From Leptospira sp. GIMC2001 (GTDB lineage Bacteria > Spirochaetota > Leptospiria > Leptospirales > Leptospiraceae): a stretch of DNA of 64,000 nt. This document shows, one piece after another, positions 9,945 through 19,762 of the stretch (positions within the stretch are counted from its first letter, which is position 1; every line of letters begins with the position of its first letter). Location of the stretch: positions 3,837,559 to 3,901,558 of the forward strand of contig NZ_CP115468.1 in NCBI RefSeq assembly GCF_028462125.1. Reading direction: 5' to 3'. The translations under genes were made by a program, and so were the position numbers. The notes under the pieces were generated by a model that was not told where the DNA came from, searched no databases, and saw only the letters and a list, made by a program, of their open reading frames with translations.

Positions 9945-11303
9945 TTAAGGATCAGAAATGCAACGAACTCGGTTGAGAGTAGTTTTGAAATCAACTACTC
10001 CAACGCCTGTTCCAAAACCCGTTGTGGCAGCTCGAGTCTTATCTATAGCATTTGTGGTAGATGTCCAGACATTGTCACCTGTAGCATTTGGGAAAAAAGC
10101 AAGATCGATCTTTATACCGGATTGAATTCGGTAATCAATCAAAGAATTGAGTTCTGTGCGGTTAGGCAAGCGCCAGTTAGATCGCCCGCCAAGTTGTAAA
10201 TTATCACAATAGTCGAGTGCTTGTGTCCACGATAAAGTATTGGACAGACCATCACAAGTTACGGGGTCCTGACCCGCAAGGCATTTTTGCCAAATGGATC
10301 CTGTTCTGAGCTCTTCAACTGTTCCGTTGCTTAGATCCATGAATTGATATCCGCGAAAATTTTGATCTGATCCTGAAACGCAACGAACATTACCCGAACT
10401 TGACTTCAATAAAATTCCTCCTGAAGCGAAAGAAAAGTCCACGGGATAAGCATTTGTCAAATCTCTTTCGGTTCTGGACAAAGTGTTTCCACCTGGAGTT
10501 GCAGGAAAAGCGATTTCATCAATAGTTGCTGGTGTTTCTTTTCCAAAGCTTGCTAGACTTTGTAATTCAGTTAGAGTAGATAAATTCCAGTCTTTCAATC
10601 CTGCGTAACCTTCACCCCCATTCAAGGTGTTTAAAGATTTGCATCCATTGGATCCTGTTTGAGAATCCTGCCAGGTCATCGGTAGGACAACACCCCCAGA
10701 ACAATTCGCTCCTGTTAACCCTTGAACACAAGATTTCCATACTAGTCCAGTTGCATTATCTCTTGTCGTATAATCATCTGTATAGATTGGATGTTGAGTT
10801 GGTCCAGTATAACTTCGTTCAATTCCCGATTGCAATTGCCCGTCTTCGCCATTTACTAAAGTGTAACTTGTTAGTATCCCAGCACCAGTTTTGAGGTTTG
10901 GATATTTATAGAAGCCACTATCACGTATCTTTCCAACAATTTCTCCATCTCGCGATTCAACTGCTATAATATTTCTACCTGCCATATTCCAAATAGAAAA
11001 AGGATTTGTGTAGATAGGCGAATCAATATTTGGTTCAGAGCCGTCAATCGTATAATGGATGCTCGCGTTTTCCAACGTGCTCGAAATTCTGATTTCTTGA
11101 TAGGAATCATAGAATCCGCCAGGTGGCTGAAAACTAATGGTAGGAACGGAAGAAGAATTGCCCTGCAGCCTAGCAAGAAATAACAAATTTCCGAACGCAG
11201 AATTAGGATCTAAATCGTTCTCTCTAAAAAATAAACATTGAATGTTTACTGCTATAAATAATAAAATTAAAACCAATCGGCACATTTTATTCCAATTCTG
11301 CAA
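9945..11303 (-). CDS. DUF1566 (Lcl-type) lipoprotein with chitobiase-like domain
   Basis: A 452-residue exported protein with a hydrophobic leader and a Cys (V-N-I-Q-C, about residue 24) that could be a lipidation site. Residues about 55-125 resemble the chitobiase/beta-hexosaminidase C-terminal domain, with the pattern SIHYTIDGSEPN...SPIY. Two DUF1566 repeats follow, marked by TRDNATGLVWKSC and later SIWQKC, each with W-R/N-LPN/ST-ELxSL and a closing VRCVSG or VRCISD. These are typical of large leptospiral families of surface or periplasmic proteins with unknown function. It overlaps the end of the START-domain gene by 17 bases, implying translational coupling. Confidence 0.85.
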   Translation of the reverse strand: MQNWNKMCRLVLILLFIAVNIQCLFFRENDLDPNSAFGNLLFLARLQGNSSSVPTISFQPPGGFYDSYQEIRISSTLENASIHYTIDGSEPNIDSPIYTNPFSIWNMAGRNIIAVESRDGEIVGKIRDSGFYKYPNLKTGAGILTSYTLVNGEDGQLQSGIERSYTGPTQHPIYTDDYTTRDNATGLVWKSCVQGLTGANCSGGVVLPMTWQDSQTGSNGCKSLNTLNGGEGYAGLKDWNLSTLTELQSLASFGKETPATIDEIAFPATPGGNTLSRTERDLTNAYPVDFSFASGGILLKSSSGNVRCVSGSDQNFRGYQFMDLSNGTVEELRTGSIWQKCLAGQDPVTCDGLSNTLSWTQALDYCDNLQLGGRSNWRLPNRTELNSLIDYRIQSGIKIDLAFFPNATGDNVWTSTTNAIDKTRAATTGFGTGVGVVDFKTTLNRVRCISDP

Positions 11304-11955
11304 TCCAATCTATTTTAGCCTCTCTGAATTTGCCTTCACCAACGACTTTCTTGATGTTCGCTAAAGTGTTGTAAGGAGTATCGGTGATTACAAGATTGAT
11401 TACAGATTGTGGAACCGATCCACCTGGCTCAAAATGTGCTTGGTATTCGACACGAACTTTACCTGATGAAAGTGGAGTCAGTCGCCAAACTGCGTCAAAT
11501 TCTTCGATACGAACAACTCCAGAAGGCGACGGCTTAGAAACAGATTCGGTTTTCTTAAGCTTCATGGTGATCACTTTGGTTTTCGGATTCTGATTCAACA
11601 AACGCTCAACTACAACATCACGATTGGCAACTGGCCAAGGAGCCCCATTTCGCAAATAGAAAACTGCCCTGTTATTCGCGTTAGAAAGCACAACCAGTTC
11701 CTTACAGTTGAAATACAAATATTCGCACGCGGCTGGGTCGGATAGCAGACTTACAACCTGTGAAAGACTCGCCTCGACTTCCGTCTTACCCATAAATTCA
11801 TCTATACTGGATCCTGAATATTCTCTAGTTAATACAGTAATTCCATTTTTCTTTTTAGCTTCTTTCCATTCCGTACTCTGAGAATAGACTGAGCTTGCAC
11901 CAAATGCCAGCAGAAGGAAAAATATCATTTCGGTTTTTATAAAGCTTAAATTCAT
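11287..11955 (-). CDS. secreted START-domain protein
   Basis: A 222-residue protein with an N-terminal signal peptide (hydrophobic to about residue 25, then S-Q-S). The remainder resembles the START/Bet v1-like lipid-binding fold: GITVLTREYSGSSIDEFMG, LSDPAACEYLYFNCKEL, WPVANRDVVVERL and VEYQAHFEPGGSVPQSVINLV. START domains bind lipids or other hydrophobic ligands in a deep cavity. The exported form suggests a periplasmic carrier, but its ligand cannot be read from sequence. It is the upstream member of a two-gene unit with the DUF1566 lipoprotein. A 213-base divergent gap separates it from the MCP-like gene. Confidence 0.85.
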   Translation of the reverse strand: MNLSFIKTEMIFFLLLAFGASSVYSQSTEWKEAKKKNGITVLTREYSGSSIDEFMGKTEVEASLSQVVSLLSDPAACEYLYFNCKELVVLSNANNRAVFYLRNGAPWPVANRDVVVERLLNQNPKTKVITMKLKKTESVSKPSPSGVVRIEEFDAVWRLTPLSSGKVRVEYQAHFEPGGSVPQSVINLVITDTPYNTLANIKKVVGEGKFREAKIDWIAELE

Positions 11956-12168
11956 AATTCTGTCCTAAATTTATTTTCGACTTTTTACAATCAGATTGGA
12001 TTGTCGATCGTTCTAATTATAATAAAACAATCCTTATGTTTCATTCAACAAATTTCTTTACTAACTTTGATCTTTAACAAAAAAAGAATCAGTGAATGTG
12101 AACAGAATTAATGTTGCTTATTGGACTAGGATATTGATTCTTACGTTATGGCTTCCAGGAGATAGGTA

Positions 12169-13755
12169 ATGGAAAATTCAATGGATGAAAAGGAAATCGA
12201 ACAAGCAATCACATTCAAAGGCGAGCGAGTTGCTGTTCAAGTAAGATTCTATCTAACAGGACTATTCTTGTTAGCATCAGTCATTGGAACCTTGACAAAT
12301 GGCTGGACCATTCCCATAATCGCCTACTATCTATCAACAGCCTATTTTTTCGTTCTAACGACTCTGTCATTTTTTCTGCTAAAGTATCGCAAGTTGCCTT
12401 TCTGGATGATTTACTTTTCTGCTGTATCAGATGTTCTCGTTGTTCTCATAATTCGAATCATTACATCTATTTTTACTGACGATGGATTAGAGCAAGAAAT
12501 GAAGGGGAAAGGAATCTTTATGATTTTTTTAATCTTTGCTGCTCTAATGCCATTGAGAAATAATTTTCGGTTTAGTGTTATCATTGGTAGTTTAATCTTT
12601 TTAGCTGAGATTGCTTTTCTAGCCTTCGCATCGAATCAAGGTTATGTTTATGCAATGGATAATGGTTTTGGAAAGAATGAAATGAATCTCGTTAGCCTAA
12701 TCAATGGAAATTTATTTTTCCTAGGTACGATCGCCATTCTATGTATAGCAACCAAAATCATGAATACATATCTAAAGGAATCAAGAGCAAATGAATCCAA
12801 AGCTAGAAATACCAATGAGAAAAACCAAGAAATTCTCATAGGTCTTCAAAATTCCAAAGACCAAATTCACAAGCTCAAAGATTTTGCGAATGAATTCTTA
12901 TCCGAGTTGCAGAAAGGATTGGAAACACAAGCGTCAACGTCGGAAGAATCGTCTGCCGCCATGGAAGAAATTTCCGCAGCTTCCCGAAAAATCTCTGATA
13001 CAACCCGAGAGCAACAAGGACAAGTTCTATCTGCAGAAAAGCAAGCAACTGTTCTTCAATTGGAATTTGAAGATTTTAAAAATCTGATCCTTCGAATCAA
13101 AGAAAGCATTAAGCAATTGAATATAGACTTGGACAAAGGCAGAGGCGTAATTCAAATTACAAAAAGTTCGATGAGTAATATCAATCAATCTGCAAAAGAT
13201 ATTGCTGGGACGCTAAAAGTTATGAATGAATTGGCATCCAGAACCAACTTACTTGCATTAAATGCATCGATCGAAGCAGCAAGAGCAGGAGAAGAAGGAA
13301 AAGGTTTTGCGGTAGTTGCCGATGAAGTTAGTAAATTGGCTAGTAGATCAACAAATCATACGAAAGAAATTGCCGAAAAAATCAATCATAGTTTAGAGAA
13401 AACCGAAGACGGTACACAATCTGTTTTTGAAGTAAACGAAACATTCCAGAACATCTTTGACGGATTCTCTCTAATTGACAAAAATCTAGACAAAGGTTTG
13501 GAATCCCTTGGAATCTTTGAAGGGGAGAAAGATAAAATCATTCAATCCATACAACAGTTAAGCGAACAGGCTCATTTTGTTCGTGACTCAACGAAAGAAC
13601 AATCCAGCGCAATCGATGCAACCAATGAGAGTATAAATAATCTATCTCAATCTGCTGCATATCTTTCGAGCTGGATTTCGAAATTTGATACATTGCATCT
13701 ATTCCTAAATCAGACAGAAGAGTTAATTAATAAAATTAATACTGAAGAATCCTAG
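12169..13755 (+). CDS. methyl-accepting chemotaxis-like transducer with six-TM N-terminus
   Basis: A 528-residue membrane transducer. About six hydrophobic segments fill residues 25-205. A cytoplasmic MCP signalling domain follows as long heptad coiled coils. The hairpin tip, where CheA and CheW dock, is the most conserved part ([34 protein letters not shown]). There is no periplasmic ligand domain and no HAMP domain that I can see, so sensing would be through the membrane segments. A clear ribosome binding site (AGGAG) precedes the ATG. No chemotaxis genes are adjacent, so it is an orphan transducer. Confidence 0.9.
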   Translation: MENSMDEKEIEQAITFKGERVAVQVRFYLTGLFLLASVIGTLTNGWTIPIIAYYLSTAYFFVLTTLSFFLLKYRKLPFWMIYFSAVSDVLVVLIIRIITSIFTDDGLEQEMKGKGIFMIFLIFAALMPLRNNFRFSVIIGSLIFLAEIAFLAFASNQGYVYAMDNGFGKNEMNLVSLINGNLFFLGTIAILCIATKIMNTYLKESRANESKARNTNEKNQEILIGLQNSKDQIHKLKDFANEFLSELQKGLETQASTSEESSAAMEEISAASRKISDTTREQQGQVLSAEKQATVLQLEFEDFKNLILRIKESIKQLNIDLDKGRGVIQITKSSMSNINQSAKDIAGTLKVMNELASRTNLLALNASIEAARAGEEGKGFAVVADEVSKLASRSTNHTKEIAEKINHSLEKTEDGTQSVFEVNETFQNIFDGFSLIDKNLDKGLESLGIFEGEKDKIIQSIQQLSEQAHFVRDSTKEQSSAIDATNESINNLSQSAAYLSSWISKFDTLHLFLNQTEELINKINTEES

Positions 13756-13833
13756 AAAATTCTTAAATTCATTAGGGGATTTATTCTAATCTCTAAATCT
13801 ATTTTGATAAAAAGAAAAAATATTGAATTTTAA

Positions 13834-14295
13834 CTAATTTATATTTTGAATATTTTTCAAGGTTTGTAAACAAGCTTTAGCTGCCTCAAGACCTTTTAAC
13901 TTAAAATGATCAAAATAGAAATTCTTATGTGCTTCGTGTTCATGAAAATGGTGTGGAGTCAGCACAACTGATAAAACTGGAACTAATGTTTCCAGTTGAA
14001 CTTGCATCAAGCCTTCGATGACGGCACGACCTACAAAGTCATGTCTATAAATGCCACCATCAATGACAAATCCAGCCGCTACGATTCCAACATATTTCCC
14101 TGATTTAGCTAGAAGTTTTGCTTGCAATGGAATCTCAAAGCTCCCGGGAACCTCGAAAAAATCAATGTCTTTGGAATCATAACCTGCATTTTGAATTTCG
14201 TTCGTAAATGAAATTCTAGCTTGATCAACAATATCTTTGTGCCAGGAAGCTTGTATGAAAGCTATTCTTCTCTTAGTATTAATTAATTTTTCCAT
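13834..14295 (-). CDS. ribH: 6,7-dimethyl-8-ribityllumazine synthase, RibH2-type
   Basis: Lumazine synthase condenses the ribityl-diaminouracil intermediate with dihydroxybutanone phosphate in riboflavin synthesis. KRRIAFIQASWHKDIVD, FEVPGSFEIPLQAKLLAKSG, GGIYRHDFVGRAVIEG, MQVQLETLVPVLSVVLTPHHFHE and HFKLKGLEAA closely follow the RibH2 subfamily known from Brucella and Mesorhizobium rather than common RibH. I chose the ATG at 14295 (153 residues), which has a good ribosome binding site (AGAGGT); the frame stays open to 14340. No other rib gene and no FMN riboswitch is nearby, so it may be a second, specialised lumazine synthase. Confidence 0.9.
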   Translation of the reverse strand: MEKLINTKRRIAFIQASWHKDIVDQARISFTNEIQNAGYDSKDIDFFEVPGSFEIPLQAKLLAKSGKYVGIVAAGFVIDGGIYRHDFVGRAVIEGLMQVQLETLVPVLSVVLTPHHFHEHEAHKNFYFDHFKLKGLEAAKACLQTLKNIQNIN

Positions 14296-14527
14296 CTTTT
14301 CTACCTCTTGGATAATTTCTAACCATCTATAAGGAATCAATTTCCTTAAGTATAAAATTCCGTGTATTATTGATATTCATAAATATGAATGAATTGTCCA
14401 TCTTTTATAAATCAAATTGGAGTCGGTTACATTTTTATAGAGTGTCGTTATAATTCAGCTCCGAACATTTAGATTAAAATCCAATTAACATCTTGTCTTA
14501 GATTCTCTAGTATTTTTCCATCTAAGA

Positions 14528-16333
14528 ATGCGTGGTCAAAAATTTGCATCTGTCGAGGACTCTTCACCTATTCAATTGGGAACTTTGAAATCGCTATTAC
14601 CGTATCTTTTGGAACATAAATTTCGAGTCTTAGTTGCGATACTTTTTCTGATTTTGGCAAAACTTGCAACCGTAATGATTCCTTTCATACTAAAGGACTT
14701 AGTTGATGATCTTGACTCAATCAAATCCAGTTATTTAATGATTAGTCTTCCTGTTGGATTGCTCGTAACTTATGGATTGCTCCGATTCGCCAATGTTATG
14801 TTTGGTGAAATTAGAGATACATTATTTGGTAGGATAACAGAGCGAGCCATGCACAAGATTGGATTGAAGGTTTTTGAACATGTTCACAATTTAGATCTGG
14901 AATTCCATCTCAATCGAAGTACAGGCGGTTTATCTAGAGATATCGAACGTGGAGTATCGGGAATAAGCTTTCTTTTGAGATTTATGGTATTCAATATTGT
15001 ACCTGTCATTTTAGAAATCGCGATGGTGATAGGCATATTGATTATCAATTATTCTATTTGGTTTGCGATAATCACATTGATTGCAATCATTCTTTACATT
15101 ACCTACTCAGTGATCGTCACGGATTGGCGAATCATATTTATTCGAGAAGCCAATAAAGCAGATTCCGAAAGCAATTCCAGAGCTGTTGATAGCCTTTTGA
15201 ATTATGAAACTGTTAAATATTTCTCCAATGAGAAGTATGAAGTGTCAAGATATGATGAGGATCTCGAAAAATGGGAAACTGCTCGTAGAAAAAACCGACT
15301 ATCTCTTTTTGTTGTGAATGGAGGACAAGCATTGATTGTCTCTCTTGCAATGACAGCTATAATGATTCTTGCTGCAATAAATGTAATTAATGCAACGATG
15401 ACGTTAGGCGACTTTGTATTAATGAATGCTTTCATGATGCAGCTTTTCATTCCATTGAATTTATTGGGATTTGTTTATCGCGAAATTAAGGGCTCATTAA
15501 CCAATATTGAAAAAATGTTCCAGTTGCTTGATCAAAAACCAAGCATAAAGGATGAACCCAATTGCAAAGATTTAGAAATTCGAGAAGGAAGAATCAAATT
15601 TGAATCTGTCCGTTTCCACTATGATGCGAATCGAACCATACTTCAGAATGTGAACTTCGAAGTTTTACCGAAACAAAAACTAGCAGTGGTCGGTAGCAGT
15701 GGATCGGGGAAATCTACGATAGTAAAACTGTTGTTTCGTTTTTACGACGTCAATGAAGGATGCATAAGCATTGACGGGCAAGACATTCGAAATATAAGTC
15801 AATCTTCTCTTCGCAAGTCTATAGGTATCGTTCCACAAGATACGGTTTTATTCAATACGACAATTCTTGAAAATATTCGATATGGAAGAATCGATTCAAC
15901 CATGGAAGAAATCTGGGATGCAATTCGTCTCGCACATCTTGAAGATTTTATACTATCATTGCCTAACCAATTAGAGACAATTGTCGGCGAACGAGGATTA
16001 AAACTAAGTGGAGGAGAAAAACAACGAATTGCAATAGCTAGAACGATTTTGAAAAGACCGCATATCTTAGTTTTTGATGAAGCCACTTCTTCTCTAGATA
16101 GTCAATCCGAACAATTTGTCCTCAAAGCTATTGCCGAAGTAAGCAAAGGTCAAACTAGCCTGGTCATTGCGCATCGCCTTTCGACGATCGTTGATTCAGA
16201 TGCCATCATAGTCTTAGAACAAGGAAAAATTGTAGAAACTGGAACCCATGATTCACTGATTCAAATGAATTCAGTATATGCTAATCTTTGGAGAATCCAA
16301 CAAAAAGAAAACAAAGTGGAATCCAAAATCTAA
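14528..16333 (+). CDS. ABC transporter, ATM1/HMT1-type half exporter (fused permease-ATPase)
   Basis: A 601-residue half-transporter. Six transmembrane helices occupy about residues 30-315. The nucleotide-binding domain has Walker A GSSGSGKST (near 390), the Q-loop, signature LSGGEKQR (near 493), Walker B ILVFDEATSSLD and the H-loop in IAHRLST. The membrane domain segments DIERGVSGISFLLRFMVFN and VDSLLNYETVKYFSNEKYE are characteristic of the ATM1/HMT1 group, which exports glutathione- or sulfur-linked metal compounds. The substrate here is unknown. Its stop codon overlaps that of convergent map by 4 bases. Confidence 0.92.
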   Translation: MRGQKFASVEDSSPIQLGTLKSLLPYLLEHKFRVLVAILFLILAKLATVMIPFILKDLVDDLDSIKSSYLMISLPVGLLVTYGLLRFANVMFGEIRDTLFGRITERAMHKIGLKVFEHVHNLDLEFHLNRSTGGLSRDIERGVSGISFLLRFMVFNIVPVILEIAMVIGILIINYSIWFAIITLIAIILYITYSVIVTDWRIIFIREANKADSESNSRAVDSLLNYETVKYFSNEKYEVSRYDEDLEKWETARRKNRLSLFVVNGGQALIVSLAMTAIMILAAINVINATMTLGDFVLMNAFMMQLFIPLNLLGFVYREIKGSLTNIEKMFQLLDQKPSIKDEPNCKDLEIREGRIKFESVRFHYDANRTILQNVNFEVLPKQKLAVVGSSGSGKSTIVKLLFRFYDVNEGCISIDGQDIRNISQSSLRKSIGIVPQDTVLFNTTILENIRYGRIDSTMEEIWDAIRLAHLEDFILSLPNQLETIVGERGLKLSGGEKQRIAIARTILKRPHILVFDEATSSLDSQSEQFVLKAIAEVSKGQTSLVIAHRLSTIVDSDAIIVLEQGKIVETGTHDSLIQMNSVYANLWRIQQKENKVESKI

Positions 16334-17076
16334 ACAGTTGCGATGATTGCACCTTTTTTAGTAACGACTACTGTATGTTCAAATTGAGCAACCCGGGAAC
16401 CATCTGGTGTTTTGAGTGTCCAGCCATCTCGTTCCTCATAAACATACTCTGAACCATTTGAGACAAATGATTCAATAGCAAGTACGAGACCTTCGTTTAG
16501 AATTTTTTTCTCTCTTTTGTTTTCAAAATTTAGAACTTCCGGTGCTTCATGCAATTTTCTACCGGTTCCATGACCTGCTAAATTTTTTATTACCGTATAA
16601 CCTTCATTTTTCGCAGTTTCATGAATAGATCTTCCAATATAACGCAATAGATTTCCTGTTCTTGCTTGTTTGATTCCAGCTAATGTACTCTTTTTAGCAG
16701 CATCACATAAATGAGTCCATTTATTGGTTTCTGTGCTACATGCGACAAACGAAATTCCTGTATCAGCATAAAATCCATCAAGCTGGCCTGAGACATCGAT
16801 ATTGATTAGATCACCCGAATTCACTTTTCTATCTTTGGATGGAAGTCCATGAGCGGCTTCGTCATTCAAACTAATGCAAGTATAGCCAGGATAATTATAA
16901 TCTTGCTTGGGTGCAGAAACTCCACCAAATATTGCGAATTGCTTTCGAGCAAAATCATCTAATTCAAATGTAGTCATTCCTGGCTTTAGAAAATTTCGCA
17001 TAGCGTCTCTTATGCGAGCAACCATCTTGCCCGCTTTCAGGATTCCTGATAATTCTTCATCGTTTGAAATTGACAT
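16330..17076 (-). CDS. map: methionine aminopeptidase, type I
   Basis: A 248-residue type I methionine aminopeptidase that removes N-terminal Met from new proteins. The five metal ligands are recognisable: Asp in INIDVSGQLDG, Asp in FYADTGISF, His in GHGTGRKLHEAP, Glu in LAIESF and Glu in QFEHTVVVT. The HGLPS segment supplies the substrate-binding His. It has no N-terminal zinc-finger extension. It is followed on the opposite strand by the ABC exporter, with overlapping stop codons, and preceded 21 bases upstream by the small membrane protein gene. Confidence 0.97.
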   Translation of the reverse strand: MSISNDEELSGILKAGKMVARIRDAMRNFLKPGMTTFELDDFARKQFAIFGGVSAPKQDYNYPGYTCISLNDEAAHGLPSKDRKVNSGDLINIDVSGQLDGFYADTGISFVACSTETNKWTHLCDAAKKSTLAGIKQARTGNLLRYIGRSIHETAKNEGYTVIKNLAGHGTGRKLHEAPEVLNFENKREKKILNEGLVLAIESFVSNGSEYVYEERDGWTLKTPDGSRVAQFEHTVVVTKKGAIIATV

Positions 17077-17097
17077 TCTCTAAAACCTCGTTACAAT

Positions 17098-17463
17098 TTA
17101 CTTTCGTGATCTTTCATGTCCCATAACAAGTGCTGCTAGGGCCATACTCAATCCACCCAAGAAAGCAGTTCCAAAATCGGGAACTGATAATAATTTTGGA
17201 AAAAACTTAGCAATTAAAAGTAAAACGACTGCGTTTGCAACCAATCCTAATAATCCTAATGATAGATAATAGAAAACTAAACCAATTCCAAGCGTAAAGA
17301 TAAAAAATAACTTACGGATTATCCAGTTGAGCAAAATAAAAACCAAAACAACCACAACCGCACTCTCAAATTGTCCATTGACATGAAATGAAGAATTGAT
17401 CCATGGAAAAACATACCAGACAACCGCTGCTTGAAGGAGAATTGATAATATAAGTGAAACCAT
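17098..17463 (-). CDS. small four-helix membrane protein, phage-holin-4 superfamily (DUF360-like)
   Basis: A 121-residue integral membrane protein with four hydrophobic helices separated by short loops. It resembles the Phage_holin_4_2 family, which is common in bacterial chromosomes outside prophages (WIIRKLFFIFTLGIGLVFYYLSLGLLGLVANAVVLLLI and the PDFGTAFLGGLSMALA end). The holin name reflects similarity only; no lysin or phage genes are nearby. It is probably a housekeeping membrane protein of unknown function, likely co-transcribed with map, which starts 21 bases downstream. Confidence 0.8.
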   Translation of the reverse strand: MVSLILSILLQAAVVWYVFPWINSSFHVNGQFESAVVVVLVFILLNWIIRKLFFIFTLGIGLVFYYLSLGLLGLVANAVVLLLIAKFFPKLLSVPDFGTAFLGGLSMALAALVMGHERSRK

Positions 17464-17612
17464 TTGTGAGTCCTCTTGTCCTTTAGACTAATCTATCCCC
17501 GGATTTTGGATCAATCAAATAAATTTAACTTAAATTAGATTTGTGAACTTTTTGAACTCTAGAAAGGTGTATGATTGAATAAGTAGTACTGAGCAATAAT
17601 AGAATAACAAAA

Positions 17613-18548
17613 TTAGTAGCTAGAAACGATATCTTTTCCTGCAGATTTTGCTTTATACAATGCAATATCTGCACATTTGATGATCTCTTCGACAGTTTGT
17701 TCTGATCCAATATTTACAAAACCTGTACTAATTGTAACATTTAAATAGAAATTCTCAAAAACAAAAAACTTATATTGCTTAACAGCGATTCTTAGACGCT
17801 CCAATACAATATAAGCTCCTTCCAAATCTGTCTCTGGAAGTAGCAATCCAAACTCTTCTCCACCAATTCTTCCGACAGTATCTTCTTCGCGCAGATTTTC
17901 TATGAATACTTTTGAGACATGGATCAGAACCATGTCTCCTATATCGTGACCATACTTGTCATTGATCTCTTTGAAGTTATCGATATCTACTAGTCCGATA
18001 ACTGCAAATCGATGCTTTCTCTGAATACCTGCAAGTAGTTTTCTAAAAGTTTCGTAAAATGATCTACGATTAGGAATCATCGTTAGCTCATCAATAAAAG
18101 CCAGCTTCTTAAGAGTAACCATCGTCATTTTCTGATTCTCTTCTAATTGTTTCCGTGCTCGAATATCCCTCATGATACCGGCGAATTTACGTTTTTCGCC
18201 GACATTGGTTCCAATTTCAAAAGCTTTTAATTCAATAGGAATCGCTACTTTATCTTTTGAATAAATATAGAATTCCCGAACTTTACCTAAGACTGTTGAA
18301 TTATCATCTGTATTTCGATCCAAATAATTGCGAATATATTCTAAATGATCACCGGCATAATTAGGAGGAATGATTGTAGAAAAAGACTGACCAACTAATT
18401 CTAATTTGGTGTAACCAGACAAAATTTCCGCAGCGGGGTTCATAAATTCTACTTCATTGTCTTCATTGATAACCCAAACTGCATCCAATGCTTTCGCAAT
18501 GATCTCTTCAAAAAGGGAAGAAGGTATCACGGTTACTGATTCCCCCAT
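17613..18548 (-). CDS. PAS-GGDEF diguanylate cyclase
   Basis: A cytoplasmic c-di-GMP synthase candidate. An N-terminal PAS domain (VWVINEDNEVEFMNPAAEILSGYTKLEL) is followed by a PAC-like segment and a GGDEF domain with the active-site variant GGEEF in RIGGEEFGLLLP; GGEEF is catalytically competent in known enzymes. I chose the ATG at 18548 (311 residues) because it has a strong GGAGG ribosome binding site; the frame stays open to 18590. The start lies inside the last codons of the DUF2961 gene, so translation may be coupled. Confidence 0.9.
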   Translation of the reverse strand: MGESVTVIPSSLFEEIIAKALDAVWVINEDNEVEFMNPAAEILSGYTKLELVGQSFSTIIPPNYAGDHLEYIRNYLDRNTDDNSTVLGKVREFYIYSKDKVAIPIELKAFEIGTNVGEKRKFAGIMRDIRARKQLEENQKMTMVTLKKLAFIDELTMIPNRRSFYETFRKLLAGIQRKHRFAVIGLVDIDNFKEINDKYGHDIGDMVLIHVSKVFIENLREEDTVGRIGGEEFGLLLPETDLEGAYIVLERLRIAVKQYKFFVFENFYLNVTISTGFVNIGSEQTVEEIIKCADIALYKAKSAGKDIVSSY

Positions 18549-19708
18549 ATTTCCCCTCCACCTTTGGACTTTCTGTAACTGTCTCTCCATCTATGTATAT
18601 CATTTTCGGTTATTGCAGGTTTGTTCTGCCGATTCTGAACGGATGGTAATTCTGGAAATTTTTTATTGGGTAAAGTCTGGTACCAATAGGCAACCGCAGC
18701 TAGATCTAAACTAAGAGAGTTGCCATGCCCATGTTCAATGCTTCCAACAAACGATTTCGAGAAACGAATCGGTGATTCCAAAAAAAACCGATAGATATGA
18801 GTTCGCCCGAGCCAACCAATGCTTTCCGTAACACGAGGATAACCAAAATAAGGATGATGGAAAACTTCCTTAGGACACCAAGCCGTATTGAAAAAATCTT
18901 CAGTTCCCGTTCCATGCAAGCGCGGAGGCCAAGAAGTTCCATCAATGAAAATCATATCATCGCCTTCTCCATACCAGAGAGGTGTTGGTGAATCAACATA
19001 GTATTGTATCCCAACGAAATGACCGTCTCCCTCGATATCAGCAAAAACAAAATTGCCAGCCAGGGACTTTTTGCCCTTATGCATTGGGCCAAGAACAGCG
19101 CGATCATTCTCACGATCATCATTTGTCTCAGGCTTTGTTGTAGATCTTCTCCAATTTGCATGGAATCTTGGACTATCTTTTGTTATATCATTTCTTTTTT
19201 CATAATCTACATAAAAATAAAAACTTCCGATTTCTTCTGAAGATTGGTTCTCTACTGTGATTTTTGCTCCATCTGAATAGGGCATAGAAAAATAGGAGTT
19301 GAGACCTTTTCCTTTTTTTGGAGCGGCAACAATCGGTAGGCTGTTCATAATGTATTCTTCACCCCAACCTTGTCCGAAAAAATCCCCAAGAGGAACCTCA
19401 ACGCTCGGATGCTTTTGGCCGTCCCAGTGTATTCTCAACACGGCATTGCGAAGAATCATTTTATCCTTGGACCATAAAGTAATCCATATATGTCGGATGA
19501 TTCCAGAACCTTTTAAATCAGCTAACTCATATATACCATTTGGTATAATTTTGACAAAATCATCATTTCCTCCCGACTTATCAAAAGAAGAAACTCGATA
19601 GTTATCATAGTTTTGCCTTTTTTGCCATAATTCCGAAAGAGAATCTGCATAGATTCCTTGGATTTGGAAAAGAATTATAAATGTATAAATAATAAATTTC
19701 CAAATCAT
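18533..19708 (-). CDS. secreted DUF2961 / GH172-family protein
   Basis: About 391 residues with an N-terminal signal peptide (IWKFIIYTFIILFQIQGIYA). The body matches DUF2961, now glycoside hydrolase family 172, which includes enzymes acting on fructo- and arabinofuranosides. Visible pieces are GSGIIRHIWITLWSKDKM, PLGDFFGQGWG, PYSDGAKITVENQSSEEI and the signature HGTGTEDFFNTAWCP. The start at ATG 19708 is preferred over an in-frame TTG at 19732 because it places the signal peptide normally. The end overlaps the start of the GGDEF gene by 16 bases. An extracellular or periplasmic glycan role is inferred. Confidence 0.85.
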   Translation of the reverse strand: MIWKFIIYTFIILFQIQGIYADSLSELWQKRQNYDNYRVSSFDKSGGNDDFVKIIPNGIYELADLKGSGIIRHIWITLWSKDKMILRNAVLRIHWDGQKHPSVEVPLGDFFGQGWGEEYIMNSLPIVAAPKKGKGLNSYFSMPYSDGAKITVENQSSEEIGSFYFYVDYEKRNDITKDSPRFHANWRRSTTKPETNDDRENDRAVLGPMHKGKKSLAGNFVFADIEGDGHFVGIQYYVDSPTPLWYGEGDDMIFIDGTSWPPRLHGTGTEDFFNTAWCPKEVFHHPYFGYPRVTESIGWLGRTHIYRFFLESPIRFSKSFVGSIEHGHGNSLSLDLAAVAYWYQTLPNKKFPELPSVQNRQNKPAITENDIHRWRDSYRKSKGGGEIWGNQ

Positions 19709-19762
19709 AGAGTTGAGCTCAATCCAAAACAAGCACCAATTCTATTTTAATTCAATTTTTTA

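Noticed and set aside
14296..14527. Possible FMN riboswitch upstream of ribH
   Set aside because: I could not find the conserved RFN element segments. The region is AT-rich with only a short dyad (14375-14390).
17098..17463. Holin-like protein as evidence of a prophage
   Set aside because: The family is common in chromosomes, and no integrase, lysin, capsid or tail gene is present nearby.
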